DNA from: CAZAIO01 sp964485235
GTDB lineage: Bacteria; Chloroflexota; Dehalococcoidia; GIF9; UBA5629
Direction of reading: 5' to 3'
Length of the DNA: 29,691 nucleotides
Assembly (NCBI GenBank): GCA_964485235.1
Contig: CAZAIO010000017.1
Coordinates: 1-29,691, forward strand
The position numbers and the translations under genes are program-made. Positions 16,139 through 23,124 of this stretch are shown here, piece after piece. The notes under the pieces are model-generated. The model was not told the DNA's origin and searched no databases. It saw nothing but the letters and a program-made list of their open reading frames with translations. Numbering within the stretch: the first letter of the stretch is position 1; each line of letters starts with the position of its first letter.

Positions 16139-16591
16139 TTAACCGAACTTCACCTTACTGTCCAGTAGTATAGTAACAGGACCGTCGTTATATATATTTA
16201 CCAGCATATGTTCCTGAAATCTGCCTGTCTCGATTCTCAGGCCCGACTCACGTGCCCGGTCCACGAACAAAGCGAACATAGCTCCGGCAATTTCCGGTGG
16301 TGCAGCTTCAATAAAACTCGGCCGTCGACCTTTTTTCGTATCCGCAATGAGTGTAAACTGGCTGACGATTAACAGCTCCGCATTTATCTCTTTAGCCGAC
16401 AGGTTGAACTTGCTGTCATCGTCTGCGAATATCCTCAGGTTAATTACTTTGTCCACAAGATATTCCAGGTCCTGTCCGGTATCCTGCCGGTCTATTCCAA
16501 CAAATACTACGAGTCCTTTCCCGATACTGCCGACCACATCCTCTCCGATTGCGACCGAAGCCCTTGTAACACGTTGCACTAACGCCCTCAA
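16139..16591 (-). CDS. dtd: D-aminoacyl-tRNA deacylase
   Basis: Dtd removes D-amino acids (and glycine from mischarged tRNA) from tRNA, protecting translation. The 150-residue protein has the family signatures MRALVQRVTRASV, LLIVSQFTL, KGRRPSF and the Gly-cisPro motif in NDGPVTI near the end. The start is TTG with AAGGAG four bases upstream; no in-frame ATG fits better. It is first in a dtd - Fur-family - small-protein run and is divergent from the BFN-domain gene. Confidence 0.96.
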   Translation of the reverse strand: MRALVQRVTRASVAIGEDVVGSIGKGLVVFVGIDRQDTGQDLEYLVDKVINLRIFADDDSKFNLSAKEINAELLIVSQFTLIADTKKGRRPSFIEAAPPEIAGAMFALFVDRARESGLRIETGRFQEHMLVNIYNDGPVTILLDSKVKFG

Positions 16592-16611
16592 AACGCTCCT
16601 TGGTTTTTTAA

Positions 16612-16640
16612 ATTATACCGATTAATGCTATGATATTCTA
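16612..16640 (-). promoter_or_regulatory. Possible dtd promoter
   Basis: The minus strand carries a perfect TATAAT at 16612-16617 and a weak -35, TAGAAT (16635-16640), 17 bases apart. It lies about 20 bases before the TTG start of dtd. Confidence 0.4.
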
Positions 16641-16664
16641 AGAAAATATACACGTAAAAACAAA

Positions 16665-16693
16665 TTGACAGGTAATATTCGGAAGAGTAGAAT
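16665..16693 (+). promoter_or_regulatory. Sigma-70 promoter of the BFN-domain gene
   Basis: TTGACA (16665-16670), 17-base spacer, TAGAAT (16688-16693): five of six -10 positions and a perfect -35. GGGAGG and the ATG at 16727 follow at fitting distances. Confidence 0.8.
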
Positions 16694-16726
16694 GACTTAC
16701 CCTGTTAGATATAGGGAGGCAATCAT

Positions 16727-17503
16727 ATGCTAGAAATGACAATCGATAGTATTCGCGTGAGCATGATGAATTATCAGCATGTGGTTATTCTAAAGGAAAA
16801 GGGGTCAGACCGTTATTTACCCATATGGATCGGACCTGCCGAGGCAGACGCCATATCGGTTAAACTTCAGAATCTCGATATTGCTCGTCCTTTAACTCAC
16901 GATTTACTTAAAAATACTGTATATGCTCTTGAGCTGTTTTCCGGCACATCGGTGAGCAAAGTTGTCGTTAATGACCTTCGTTCGGACACGTTTTACGCCC
17001 AGATTATTTTTGAATTTAAGGATGGACCTATTCCGATAAAAGTAGACCCGGAAAAAGAAGATGCCTCCTCTCTGAATGTGACAAAAAACAACGGTTTTTC
17101 TTTTGAATGGGGAAATCAGATATATGACGTCAAAATAATCACAAAATGGCAGGAAAATAACGACCAGTACCTTGAAGCCGAAGGCGATGACGGCCTTCTA
17201 TTCGAGCTCTGTTTCAATTCCGGTGAGAAGCGCTGGTTCCTTACAAAAATGAAACTTGACTCCAGACCAAGCGATGCAATTGCACTTGCAGTAAGGGTAA
17301 CAAGGCCTATCTATGTCGAAGATTCTGTGCTGGACAAAGCAGGAATTATTCTCGACAAAGATACTGGAAAACCGATACCCACGCAATCAAAAGGAGAAGG
17401 TGAATCGGATAAGGTCGACGAACAGGAACTAAAAAAAATGTCCGCCTTTTACGACTTCATCAATACGCTCGACCTGGACGACCTGGGAAAACATAAGTCC
17501 TGA
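16727..17503 (+). CDS. Bifunctional-nuclease (BFN, DUF151) family protein with an internal insertion
   Basis: The first ~96 residues match the BFN/DUF151 family: VVILKE, RYLPIWIGPAEADAI (29-43), RPLTHDL (54-60), VNDLRSDTFYAQI. The family's closing segment LDSRPSDAIALAVR is present but only at 177-190, then PIYV...VLDKAGI. Between them (about 97-175) lies a segment of about 79 residues not expected in the family. Its second half (YDVKIITKW; DDGLLFELCF; KRWFLTK) reads like a small beta domain. The C-terminal tail is acidic. BFN proteins are linked to nuclease activity in plants and are common but poorly understood in bacteria. GGGAGG precedes the ATG. A Cys-rich small gene follows 10 or 43 bases later, depending on its start. 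Confidence 0.88.
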   Translation: MLEMTIDSIRVSMMNYQHVVILKEKGSDRYLPIWIGPAEADAISVKLQNLDIARPLTHDLLKNTVYALELFSGTSVSKVVVNDLRSDTFYAQIIFEFKDGPIPIKVDPEKEDASSLNVTKNNGFSFEWGNQIYDVKIITKWQENNDQYLEAEGDDGLLFELCFNSGEKRWFLTKMKLDSRPSDAIALAVRVTRPIYVEDSVLDKAGIILDKDTGKPIPTQSKGEGESDKVDEQELKKMSAFYDFINTLDLDDLGKHKS

Positions 17504-17546
17504 AAAAAAACTTATGAACGAGAAGTTTATCAGAGACATCTTCAGA

Positions 17547-17844
17547 ATGGCCAAACTTAAATGTGAGGAGTGCGGGCAATATTATACTGAAGATGATATT
17601 GAGATTTTAAAGGAAGAAGACGGTTCTTGCTNNNNNNNNNNCTGTATGCAACCGCCGTTCTTTTGCCGTCGCATTGTTCAAAGAGGAAGAAGTGAAAATC
17701 GACCATATTGATAAGCATGTCCAGGCACATTCGAAACAAAAAGAGCAATCAGTTTCAATCAACACAAACGATGTCGCTGATATACACACCTTTCTTGACA
17801 CTTTCGACGGCGATTTCGATACACTTTTTAACCAGAGTCAATAA
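17547..17844 (+). CDS. Small Cys-rich protein, interrupted by an assembly gap
   Basis: Before the gap the frame reads MAKLKCEECGQYYTEDD and ends in a Cys. After the gap, the only long open frame reads CNRRSFAVALFKEEEVKI and runs to a TAA at 17844. The two pieces are in different frames as drawn: the 10 Ns would need a length differing by 2 (mod 3), so the N count is a placeholder. Joined, they give a protein of about 100 residues with a CxxC and at least two more Cys, likely a zinc ribbon. An acidic tail containing FLDTFDGDFDTLF follows. An in-frame ATG at 17514 would add 11 residues; neither start has a clear ribosome site. I do not recognise the family. It probably shares the BFN gene's promoter. 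Confidence 0.65.
17632..17641. other. Assembly gap (10 N)
   Basis: Ten unknown bases fall inside the small Cys-rich gene. The reading frames on either side do not agree at this length, so the true gap differs. Confidence 0.95.
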
Positions 17845-17890
17845 CAGGTGATATATATCAATAGAAGTGAAATCACCGTCTTGTAAAAAG

Positions 17891-17919
17891 TTGAACTTAT
17901 TTCATTAGTTTCGTATAAT
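17891..17919 (+). promoter_or_regulatory. Promoter of the ATP synthase operon
   Basis: TTGAAC (17891-17896), exactly 17 bases, then a perfect TATAAT (17914-17919). The start would be near 17926, leaving a leader of about 150 bases before the first operon gene. Confidence 0.75.
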
Positions 17920-17925
17920 CTGTGG

Positions 17926-18075
17926 TGGCAAATCGGGGCGGATGAAATGGTATAACATCGCTGTTTTAATTCAGCTTTACCAGGCTAAGCAACAGGACCT
18001 TGTCACCCTGTAATAAGCGCTAACGGTTCATATTGTATAAAAACCGTCCGAAAATCGGCCTGGCAAATACCAGGA
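17926..18075 (+). other. ATP synthase operon leader
   Basis: This untranslated stretch holds small inverted repeats: ACGGTT/AACCGT (18023-18028 and 18042-18047) and CCTGG/CCAGG (18059-18063 and 18070-18074, six-base loop). The second touches the first possible start codon. I recognise no known riboswitch. It could modulate translation of the first gene. Confidence 0.35.
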
Positions 18076-18393
18076 TTGTATACCTTTAAATTAAATGGAA
18101 CACACTTTGTAGTGCGGCAAAACAGACCGGATAACTCGAAACCAAGAGAATGGCTCAGGCCCGTCGGGTTTTTATTAACAGTCGGCTGGTACGTTGCATT
18201 AAGCCTGATTATTCCGACAGGAATAGGGTTCTGGCTGGACCAGCCGGGGCAATTCGACAGCAAACCGCTCTACACATTGATAGGGTTTGGGATCGGAACA
18301 GTCCTTGCGTTCTATGGATTATTCCGTATGTTAAAACGTTTTTATCTTGAGCAGAAAGAACAGGACAAAAACACAAAGAAAGAAAATACGTGA
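18076..18393 (+). CDS. atpZ: AtpZ/AtpI-family F0F1 ATPase assembly protein
   Basis: A small membrane protein with two likely transmembrane helices (GFLLTVGWYVALSLIIP and LYTLIGFGIGTVLAFYGLF) and the AtpZ-like GIGFWLD loop between them. A charged tail (KRFYLEQKEQDK) follows. Proteins of this type lie first in many atp operons and help c-ring assembly or ion supply. The start is uncertain. TTG at 18076 gives 105 residues, and GTG at 18112 gives 93. Neither has a good ribosome site. A five-codon mini-frame (ATG 18095 to TAG 18112) overlaps that GTG by one base. It ends seven bases before atpB. Confidence 0.8.
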   Translation: MYTFKLNGTHFVVRQNRPDNSKPREWLRPVGFLLTVGWYVALSLIIPTGIGFWLDQPGQFDSKPLYTLIGFGIGTVLAFYGLFRMLKRFYLEQKEQDKNTKKENT

Positions 18394-18400
18394 TTAGATT

Positions 18401-19354
18401 ATGCGACTAGGTTGTTCTACCAGAGTACTCATTATTTCAGTAATCTTCGTTTTAGTCCTTTTAATCGGCGGCTTTATAGTCGGCCCGATAGGAGCAAAGC
18501 TTTTTCATATCGATGTACCGGAATCATTAACTGTCTCCAAGCCTCATGTTATTCTTCCCGCAGAGGGAATGGTCAATCTTTCTTTCTTTACAATTACGAA
18601 TACCCTCTTTGCTTCATGGCTGACAATAATCGTCCTGGTAGTATTCTTTTATTTTTGTACCCGTAAAATGAGCGTCAACCGTCCCGGCAAATTGCAGGTG
18701 TTCGCCGAACTTGTCGTTGAATCATTATTGAACTTCATCAAAGGGGCTGCCGGTGAACAAAATGCACGCACATTATTTCCGGTAGTCGCGACCATCTTTC
18801 TCTATGTCATTACCAATGCCTATCTGGCATTATTACCAATTTTCGGTACGATCGGCCTTAAAGAAGGTGAACATACTATCGTGCCAATACTCAGAGCGGC
18901 AAATACGGATATAAATGTCCCCCTGTCCATAGCCGTTGTTGCTTTTGTATTTATTGAATATTTAGGTATACGCAAATTCGGTGTATTCCCTTATCTGAAT
19001 ACGTTTTTCAATGTCGATCAATTGCGTGATGGCATAAAAAGCCTCTTTAAAGGAAAAATAGTCCCGGCATTATCAGGTATCGGACTGGGATGCATAAATC
19101 TTTTCGTCGGTTGTCTTGAAGTACTCAGCCACTTAATTCGAGTTATCAGTTTCACTTTCCGTCTTTTCGGTAATATGACAGCCGGTGAAATATTGCTTTT
19201 GATCGTTACATTCCTCGTACCTCTTATTGCTACGATTCCGTTTTACGGCCTGGAGCTTCTGGTAGGCTTTATTCAGGCGTTGATATTCGCAGGACTTACA
19301 CTGGTATTCGGTACCATTGCTTTAACTCCTCATTCAGAGGAATCACATAACTAA
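18401..19354 (+). CDS. atpB: F0F1 ATP synthase subunit a
   Basis: Subunit a forms the two proton half-channels beside the c-ring. The 317-residue protein has an N-terminal hydrophobic segment, several further membrane helices, the RAANTDINVPL segment (165-175), the essential Arg254 in FTFRLFGNMTAGE and GFIQALIF (289-296) in the last helix. The sequence before residue 60 is longer than in E. coli and could be an extra membrane helix. The operon order atpZ-B-E-F-H-A-G-D-C is standard. Confidence 0.96.
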   Translation: MRLGCSTRVLIISVIFVLVLLIGGFIVGPIGAKLFHIDVPESLTVSKPHVILPAEGMVNLSFFTITNTLFASWLTIIVLVVFFYFCTRKMSVNRPGKLQVFAELVVESLLNFIKGAAGEQNARTLFPVVATIFLYVITNAYLALLPIFGTIGLKEGEHTIVPILRAANTDINVPLSIAVVAFVFIEYLGIRKFGVFPYLNTFFNVDQLRDGIKSLFKGKIVPALSGIGLGCINLFVGCLEVLSHLIRVISFTFRLFGNMTAGEILLLIVTFLVPLIATIPFYGLELLVGFIQALIFAGLTLVFGTIALTPHSEESHN

Positions 19355-19367
19355 AGGAGGAACCACT

Positions 19368-19601
19368 ATGGATGCTAATGGAATGAGAATGCTGGCAGCG
19401 GGACTGGCGATCGGACTGGGATTGTTCGGTCCGGGGCTGGGACTGGGTCTTATCGGCTACAGTGCCATGCAGGCACTCGGCAGAAACCCCGAAGCCAGAG
19501 GTCCCATACTTACCAACATGATCCTTATTGGCGCTCTTGCAGAAGCTATGGGCATTTATGCTCTGGTTGTTGCAATAATATTAGCCATGGTTGCGAGTTA
19601 A
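19368..19601 (+). CDS. atpE: F0F1 ATP synthase subunit c
   Basis: The 77-residue two-helix hairpin forms the rotor ring. Helix 1 is Gly-rich (GLGLFGPGLGLGLIG), the loop reads GRNPEARGP, and helix 2 holds the ion-binding Glu59 in GALAEAMGIYAL. Residues that mark Na+-dependent rings (Gln in helix 1; Ser/Thr just after the Glu) are Leu, Ala and Met here, so proton coupling is likely. A strong AAGGAGG precedes the ATG, fitting the high copy number needed. Confidence 0.97.
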   Translation: MDANGMRMLAAGLAIGLGLFGPGLGLGLIGYSAMQALGRNPEARGPILTNMILIGALAEAMGIYALVVAIILAMVAS

Positions 19602-19778
19602 TAGACCTAAGAGGATAAGTTAAAACATTCTCAACGATTTAGATATGTTTCATTGTGATCGTGATATTCAATGTTTTCGTTTTTTTCATACTTTTGCAGA
19701 TAAATACTTGTATTTCGCATGTTCAATATTAAAAGCAAAAAGAGAAAATGATAAAAAGCGAATTTAGTATGGAGTAAT
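19602..19778 (+). other. A/T-rich spacer between atpE and atpF
   Basis: These 177 bases lack a gene, although most neighbouring atp genes are 0-30 bases apart. They contain CATTG/CAATG arms followed by a T-rich stretch (about 19650-19687), a weak attenuator-like element. A palindrome AAATAC-TT-GTATTT (19702-19715) is also present. No clear promoter is visible. Confidence 0.5.
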
Positions 19779-20282
19779 ATGGAAGGTTTTGGAGAACTAG
19801 GAATTAACCTGCAGCTACTGGTCGTATTCGTAATCAATTTTTTGTTGCTCCTTATTCTGCTAGGCGTATTTCTATATAAACCGGTACTAAAAACGCTGGA
19901 TGATAGACAGGCAAAGATAAAGGAAAGCCTCGATCAGGCAGAGCAGGTCAAGCAGCAAACAGCCGAAACGGAACAAAAAATACAGTCGCAACTCGACTCA
20001 GCACGTAAAGAAGGGCAAAAAATTATTGCACAATCGGAACAAATAGCTGAGCGGTTAAAGAACGAAGCCGTAGATGAGGCCCGAAAGGAAGCCGAATCGC
20101 TCATCGCTAAAGCCCATACTGAAACACAACGGCAGCGGGAGAAGGACCTGGATGAGTTACGAAGGCAGTTTGCGGATATAGCTATGCTGGCAGCAGAAAA
20201 AGTAATTAAAGAATCGCTCGATAAAGAAAAACATCGTAAAGTAATCAGCGAAATACTCGATGAAAGCACTACTTTACAGTAG
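19779..20282 (+). CDS. atpF: F0F1 ATP synthase subunit b
   Basis: The 167-residue stator subunit has one N-terminal transmembrane helix (about 11-32) followed by YKPVLKTLDDRQAKIKESLD, the family junction. A long Glu/Lys/Gln-rich coiled coil forms the peripheral stalk and ends near SLDKEKHRKVI. GGAG lies just before the ATG. Only one b gene is present, so the stalk should be a b2 homodimer. Confidence 0.96.
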   Translation: MEGFGELGINLQLLVVFVINFLLLLILLGVFLYKPVLKTLDDRQAKIKESLDQAEQVKQQTAETEQKIQSQLDSARKEGQKIIAQSEQIAERLKNEAVDEARKEAESLIAKAHTETQRQREKDLDELRRQFADIAMLAAEKVIKESLDKEKHRKVISEILDESTTLQ

Positions 20283-20299
20283 GGAAAAGGTTATCGTTC

Positions 20300-20833
20300 A
20301 TGTCGACAACGATTTCAAGTAAGCGCTATGCGCAGGCTGTTTTTTCTATAGCGAAAGAACAGAATGATATAGACAAATGGCAGGTTGATCTGAGAAAAAT
20401 GGCCTCTCTGATGAGTGAACCTGAATTTATCGCTATAGTCGAAAATCCTGGACTTCCATTAAAACTCAAGAACGGATATGCAAAAGAAAAGCTCGGGAAG
20501 ATCAACCCTCTGGCGCTCAATCTTGTGTATTTATTGATCGCTAAAAATAAATGTAAAATCAGCACACTTATTGCCGACCAGTACGAACATCTGGTTGATG
20601 AACACCATAAAATCAGACGTGCTGAAATCACTACCGCGGTCGCGCTTGATGATGCGGAAAAAAGCAGGCTGGAAAAACAGCTGGAAGCTATGACCGGCAG
20701 TAAGGTCGTCCCCAGTTTTCAGACCGATCCTGATATCATCGGCGGCATCGTTGCGCGTATCGACGGACGCCTTCTCGACGGAAGTATTCGTACTAAACTC
20801 GATACCATGAGGAAAAGCCTGAGGGGAACATAA
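20300..20833 (+). CDS. atpH: F0F1 ATP synthase subunit delta
   Basis: Delta caps the alpha3beta3 head and joins it to the b stalk. The 177-residue protein starts ISSKRYAQAVFSIAKEQ and has an N-terminal helical bundle. Its C-terminal part includes RRAEITTAVALDD, DPDIIGGIVARIDGRLLDGS and a final IRTKLDTMRKSL, the family signature. It sits 17 bases after atpF and 27 before atpA. Confidence 0.96.
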   Translation: MSTTISSKRYAQAVFSIAKEQNDIDKWQVDLRKMASLMSEPEFIAIVENPGLPLKLKNGYAKEKLGKINPLALNLVYLLIAKNKCKISTLIADQYEHLVDEHHKIRRAEITTAVALDDAEKSRLEKQLEAMTGSKVVPSFQTDPDIIGGIVARIDGRLLDGSIRTKLDTMRKSLRGT

Positions 20834-20860
20834 AAGTAAACGCCCATAAGGGGGAGCAGT

Positions 20861-22246
20861 ATGACAAGTGAAGGACGAGATATCGTCACGGTAATTAAAG
20901 AACAGATAGAAAATTTCGGCGGCGGAGTTACCATGGTAGATGTCGGCACGGTTGTTGAAGTCGGCGATGGTGTTGCCCGAATTCATGGTCTCTATTCCGC
21001 TAAATATAATGAATTACTCTCTTTTCCTAACGGCATTATGGGACTGGCGCTTAACCTCGAAGAAGACAATGTTGCCGCGGTGATTCTCGGCGATCCTATT
21101 CATATAAAAGAAGGTGATGAAGTTCGCTGTACCGGGAAAGTAGTCGAAGTACCCGTCGGAGATGAGCTTATAGGGCGGGTAGTTACACCGCTTGGTGAAC
21201 CGCTTGATGGTATGGGACCGATTAAAACAACGAAGACCCGACCGGTTGAACGCGTGGCTCCTAATGTGGTCATGAGACAGCCTGTAGATACACCGGTACA
21301 TACCGGTATAAAAATTGTGGACAGCCTGATCCCCATAGGCAGGGGACAGCGTGAACTTATTATCGGTGACCGTTCCATCGGTAAATCAGCCATAGCGATC
21401 GATACCATTATCAGCCAGAAAGGCGGCGACCTGATATGCATTTATGTGGCAATCGGACAAAAAACCGCAAAGGTAGCACAGGTAGTTGAGATACTGAAAA
21501 AATATGACTCTCTGAAACATACCGTCGTGGTTGCGGCAAACGCTGCCGATCCGGCTCCCATGCAGTATTTGGCCCCGTATGCCGGCTGCGCGATCGGTGA
21601 GGAATTCATGGAAAGTGGGAANNNNNNNNNNNNNNNNNNNNNNNNNNNNNNNNNNNNNNNNNNNNNNNNNNNNNNNNNNNNNNNNNNNNNNNNNNNNNNN
21701 NNNNNNNNNNNNNNNNNNNNNATTCCCACGAATGTCATTTCCATTACGGATGGACAGATCTATCTTGAAACTGATATGTTTAATTCCGGCATAAGACCGG
21801 CATTGAATGCGGGTCTCTCGGTATCCCGCGTGGGCGGCAAAGCACAAACAAAAGCAATGAGACAGGTAGCAGGAAAACTGAGACTGGATATGGCGCAATA
21901 CCGTGAACTTGCTACGTTTGCGCAGTTCGGTACTGCCGATCTAGACAAGACTACGCGGGCACAGCTTGAACGAGGACAGCGCCTTACGGAGCTATTAAAG
22001 CAAACCCAGTACAATCCTGTATCTCTGCCCAAACAGGTAATAATACTTTTTGCAATCAACAACGGTTTTCTGGATGATGTCCCCGTAGATAAGGTAGCTG
22101 CATTTGAGCAGGACTTCTATCGTTTTATGGATACCAATCACCCGGAAATTATTAAACGGATTGAAACGGAGAAAGCGTTTAATCAGGAACTGGAAAATTC
22201 GCTTAAATCAGCGATTTCCGAGTTCAAGCAAAGCGTTACATATTAG
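20861..22246 (+). CDS. atpA: F0F1 ATP synthase subunit alpha (contains an assembly gap)
   Basis: Alpha carries the non-catalytic nucleotide sites and donates the arginine finger to beta. Visible parts are VVEVGDGVARIHGL, the P-loop GDRSIGKSA (the usual form is GDRQTGKTA), DPAPMQYLAPYAGCAIGEEF, then after the gap IPTNVISITDGQI and GLSVSRVGGKAQ with the finger Arg. The drawn length with 100 N is 461 residues, but alpha subunits are about 500. By comparison with the family about 75 residues (roughly 225 bases) are missing, including the DDLSKQA and RRPPGREAYPGD region. The gene is probably intact in the genome. A GGGGGAG ribosome site precedes the ATG. Confidence 0.95.
   Translation: MTSEGRDIVTVIKEQIENFGGGVTMVDVGTVVEVGDGVARIHGLYSAKYNELLSFPNGIMGLALNLEEDNVAAVILGDPIHIKEGDEVRCTGKVVEVPVGDELIGRVVTPLGEPLDGMGPIKTTKTRPVERVAPNVVMRQPVDTPVHTGIKIVDSLIPIGRGQRELIIGDRSIGKSAIAIDTIISQKGGDLICIYVAIGQKTAKVAQVVEILKKYDSLKHTVVVAANAADPAPMQYLAPYAGCAIGEEFMESGXXXXXXXXXXXXXXXXXXXXXXXXXXXXXXXXXXIPTNVISITDGQIYLETDMFNSGIRPALNAGLSVSRVGGKAQTKAMRQVAGKLRLDMAQYRELATFAQFGTADLDKTTRAQLERGQRLTELLKQTQYNPVSLPKQVIILFAINNGFLDDVPVDKVAAFEQDFYRFMDTNHPEIIKRIETEKAFNQELENSLKSAISEFKQSVTY
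21622..21721. other. Assembly gap (100 N) inside atpA
   Basis: One hundred Ns, a typical placeholder size. The flanking alpha-subunit sequence implies more than 200 bases are absent here. Confidence 0.95.
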
Positions 22247-22254
22247 GAAGAGCA

Positions 22255-23112
22255 ATGATAAGCCCCAGAATTTTACGGCGAAGAATAAAAAGCGTTCAAA
22301 GTACGGCAAAGATCACAAGGGCAATGGAAATGATATCCACTGCGAAGATGAGGCGTGCACAGGAGCAGGCGACGTCCGGCAGACCCTATAGTGAAAAAAT
22401 AACAATGCTTATTTCCAACCTTTCAGCAGAGACAAGCGAGCAACCGCGACACGCATTGCTCGAAAGACGGTCGACGATCAAACGCATTGGTGTAGTTCAC
22501 ATTACTTCGGACAAAGGACTCTGCGGTGGACTTAACGCGAACTTAAACCGTCTCACCGGCAAGTTTATACTCGACCAGAAAGTCCCGGTTAGCATCATCG
22601 GTGTCGGAAATAAAGGGCTTCAATTCATGCAAAGGGCAAGACGTGACATACGGGCGGACTTTACCAAAATGAGCGATCGGCCTACGCTGCTGGATACACT
22701 GCCGATATCCAGAATAATTATCGATGATTACACCAGCGGTTATATAGATCTCGTCTATCTGTCATATAATCATTTTATCTCTACCGTGTTGCAGAAACCT
22801 ACTATAGAGCCTTTGCTTCCGATAGAACCGGCAGCTATCCCGAAGACCGAGACTACCGAATATATTTATGAACCGGAACCGTCGTACGTTCTGGGAGAAC
22901 TTTTACCCAGGTATATAGAGATGCGCGTATATCAAGCGATGCTGGAAGCGATTGCCAGCGAGCACTCTGCACGAATGATTGCAATGCGCAACGCAACAGA
23001 CAATGCATACGATATAATTGACAATTTGACGCTTACTTTAAATAAAGCAAGACAGGAAATGATTACGACAGAGTTGCTTGATATAACCGGAGGCGTCGAA
23101 GTACTGCACTAG
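22255..23112 (+). CDS. atpG: F0F1 ATP synthase subunit gamma
   Basis: Gamma is the rotor shaft turning inside the alpha3beta3 head. The 285-residue protein has the typical coiled N-terminus (LRRRIKSVQSTAKITRAMEM, then STAKMRRAQ). The mid domain includes TSDKGLCGGLNANL. The conserved C-terminal helix has MRNATDNAYDIIDNLTLTLN and ends RQEMITTELLDITGG. AGGAAG precedes the ATG. Eight bases separate it from atpA. Confidence 0.97.
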   Translation: MISPRILRRRIKSVQSTAKITRAMEMISTAKMRRAQEQATSGRPYSEKITMLISNLSAETSEQPRHALLERRSTIKRIGVVHITSDKGLCGGLNANLNRLTGKFILDQKVPVSIIGVGNKGLQFMQRARRDIRADFTKMSDRPTLLDTLPISRIIIDDYTSGYIDLVYLSYNHFISTVLQKPTIEPLLPIEPAAIPKTETTEYIYEPEPSYVLGELLPRYIEMRVYQAMLEAIASEHSARMIAMRNATDNAYDIIDNLTLTLNKARQEMITTELLDITGGVEVLH

Positions 23113-23124
23113 AGGAGGGAAACC

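Noticed and set aside
19368..19601. Na+-driven ATP synthase
   Set aside because: The c subunit lacks the helix-1 Gln and the Ser/Thr after the ion-binding Glu59 that mark Na+ rings.
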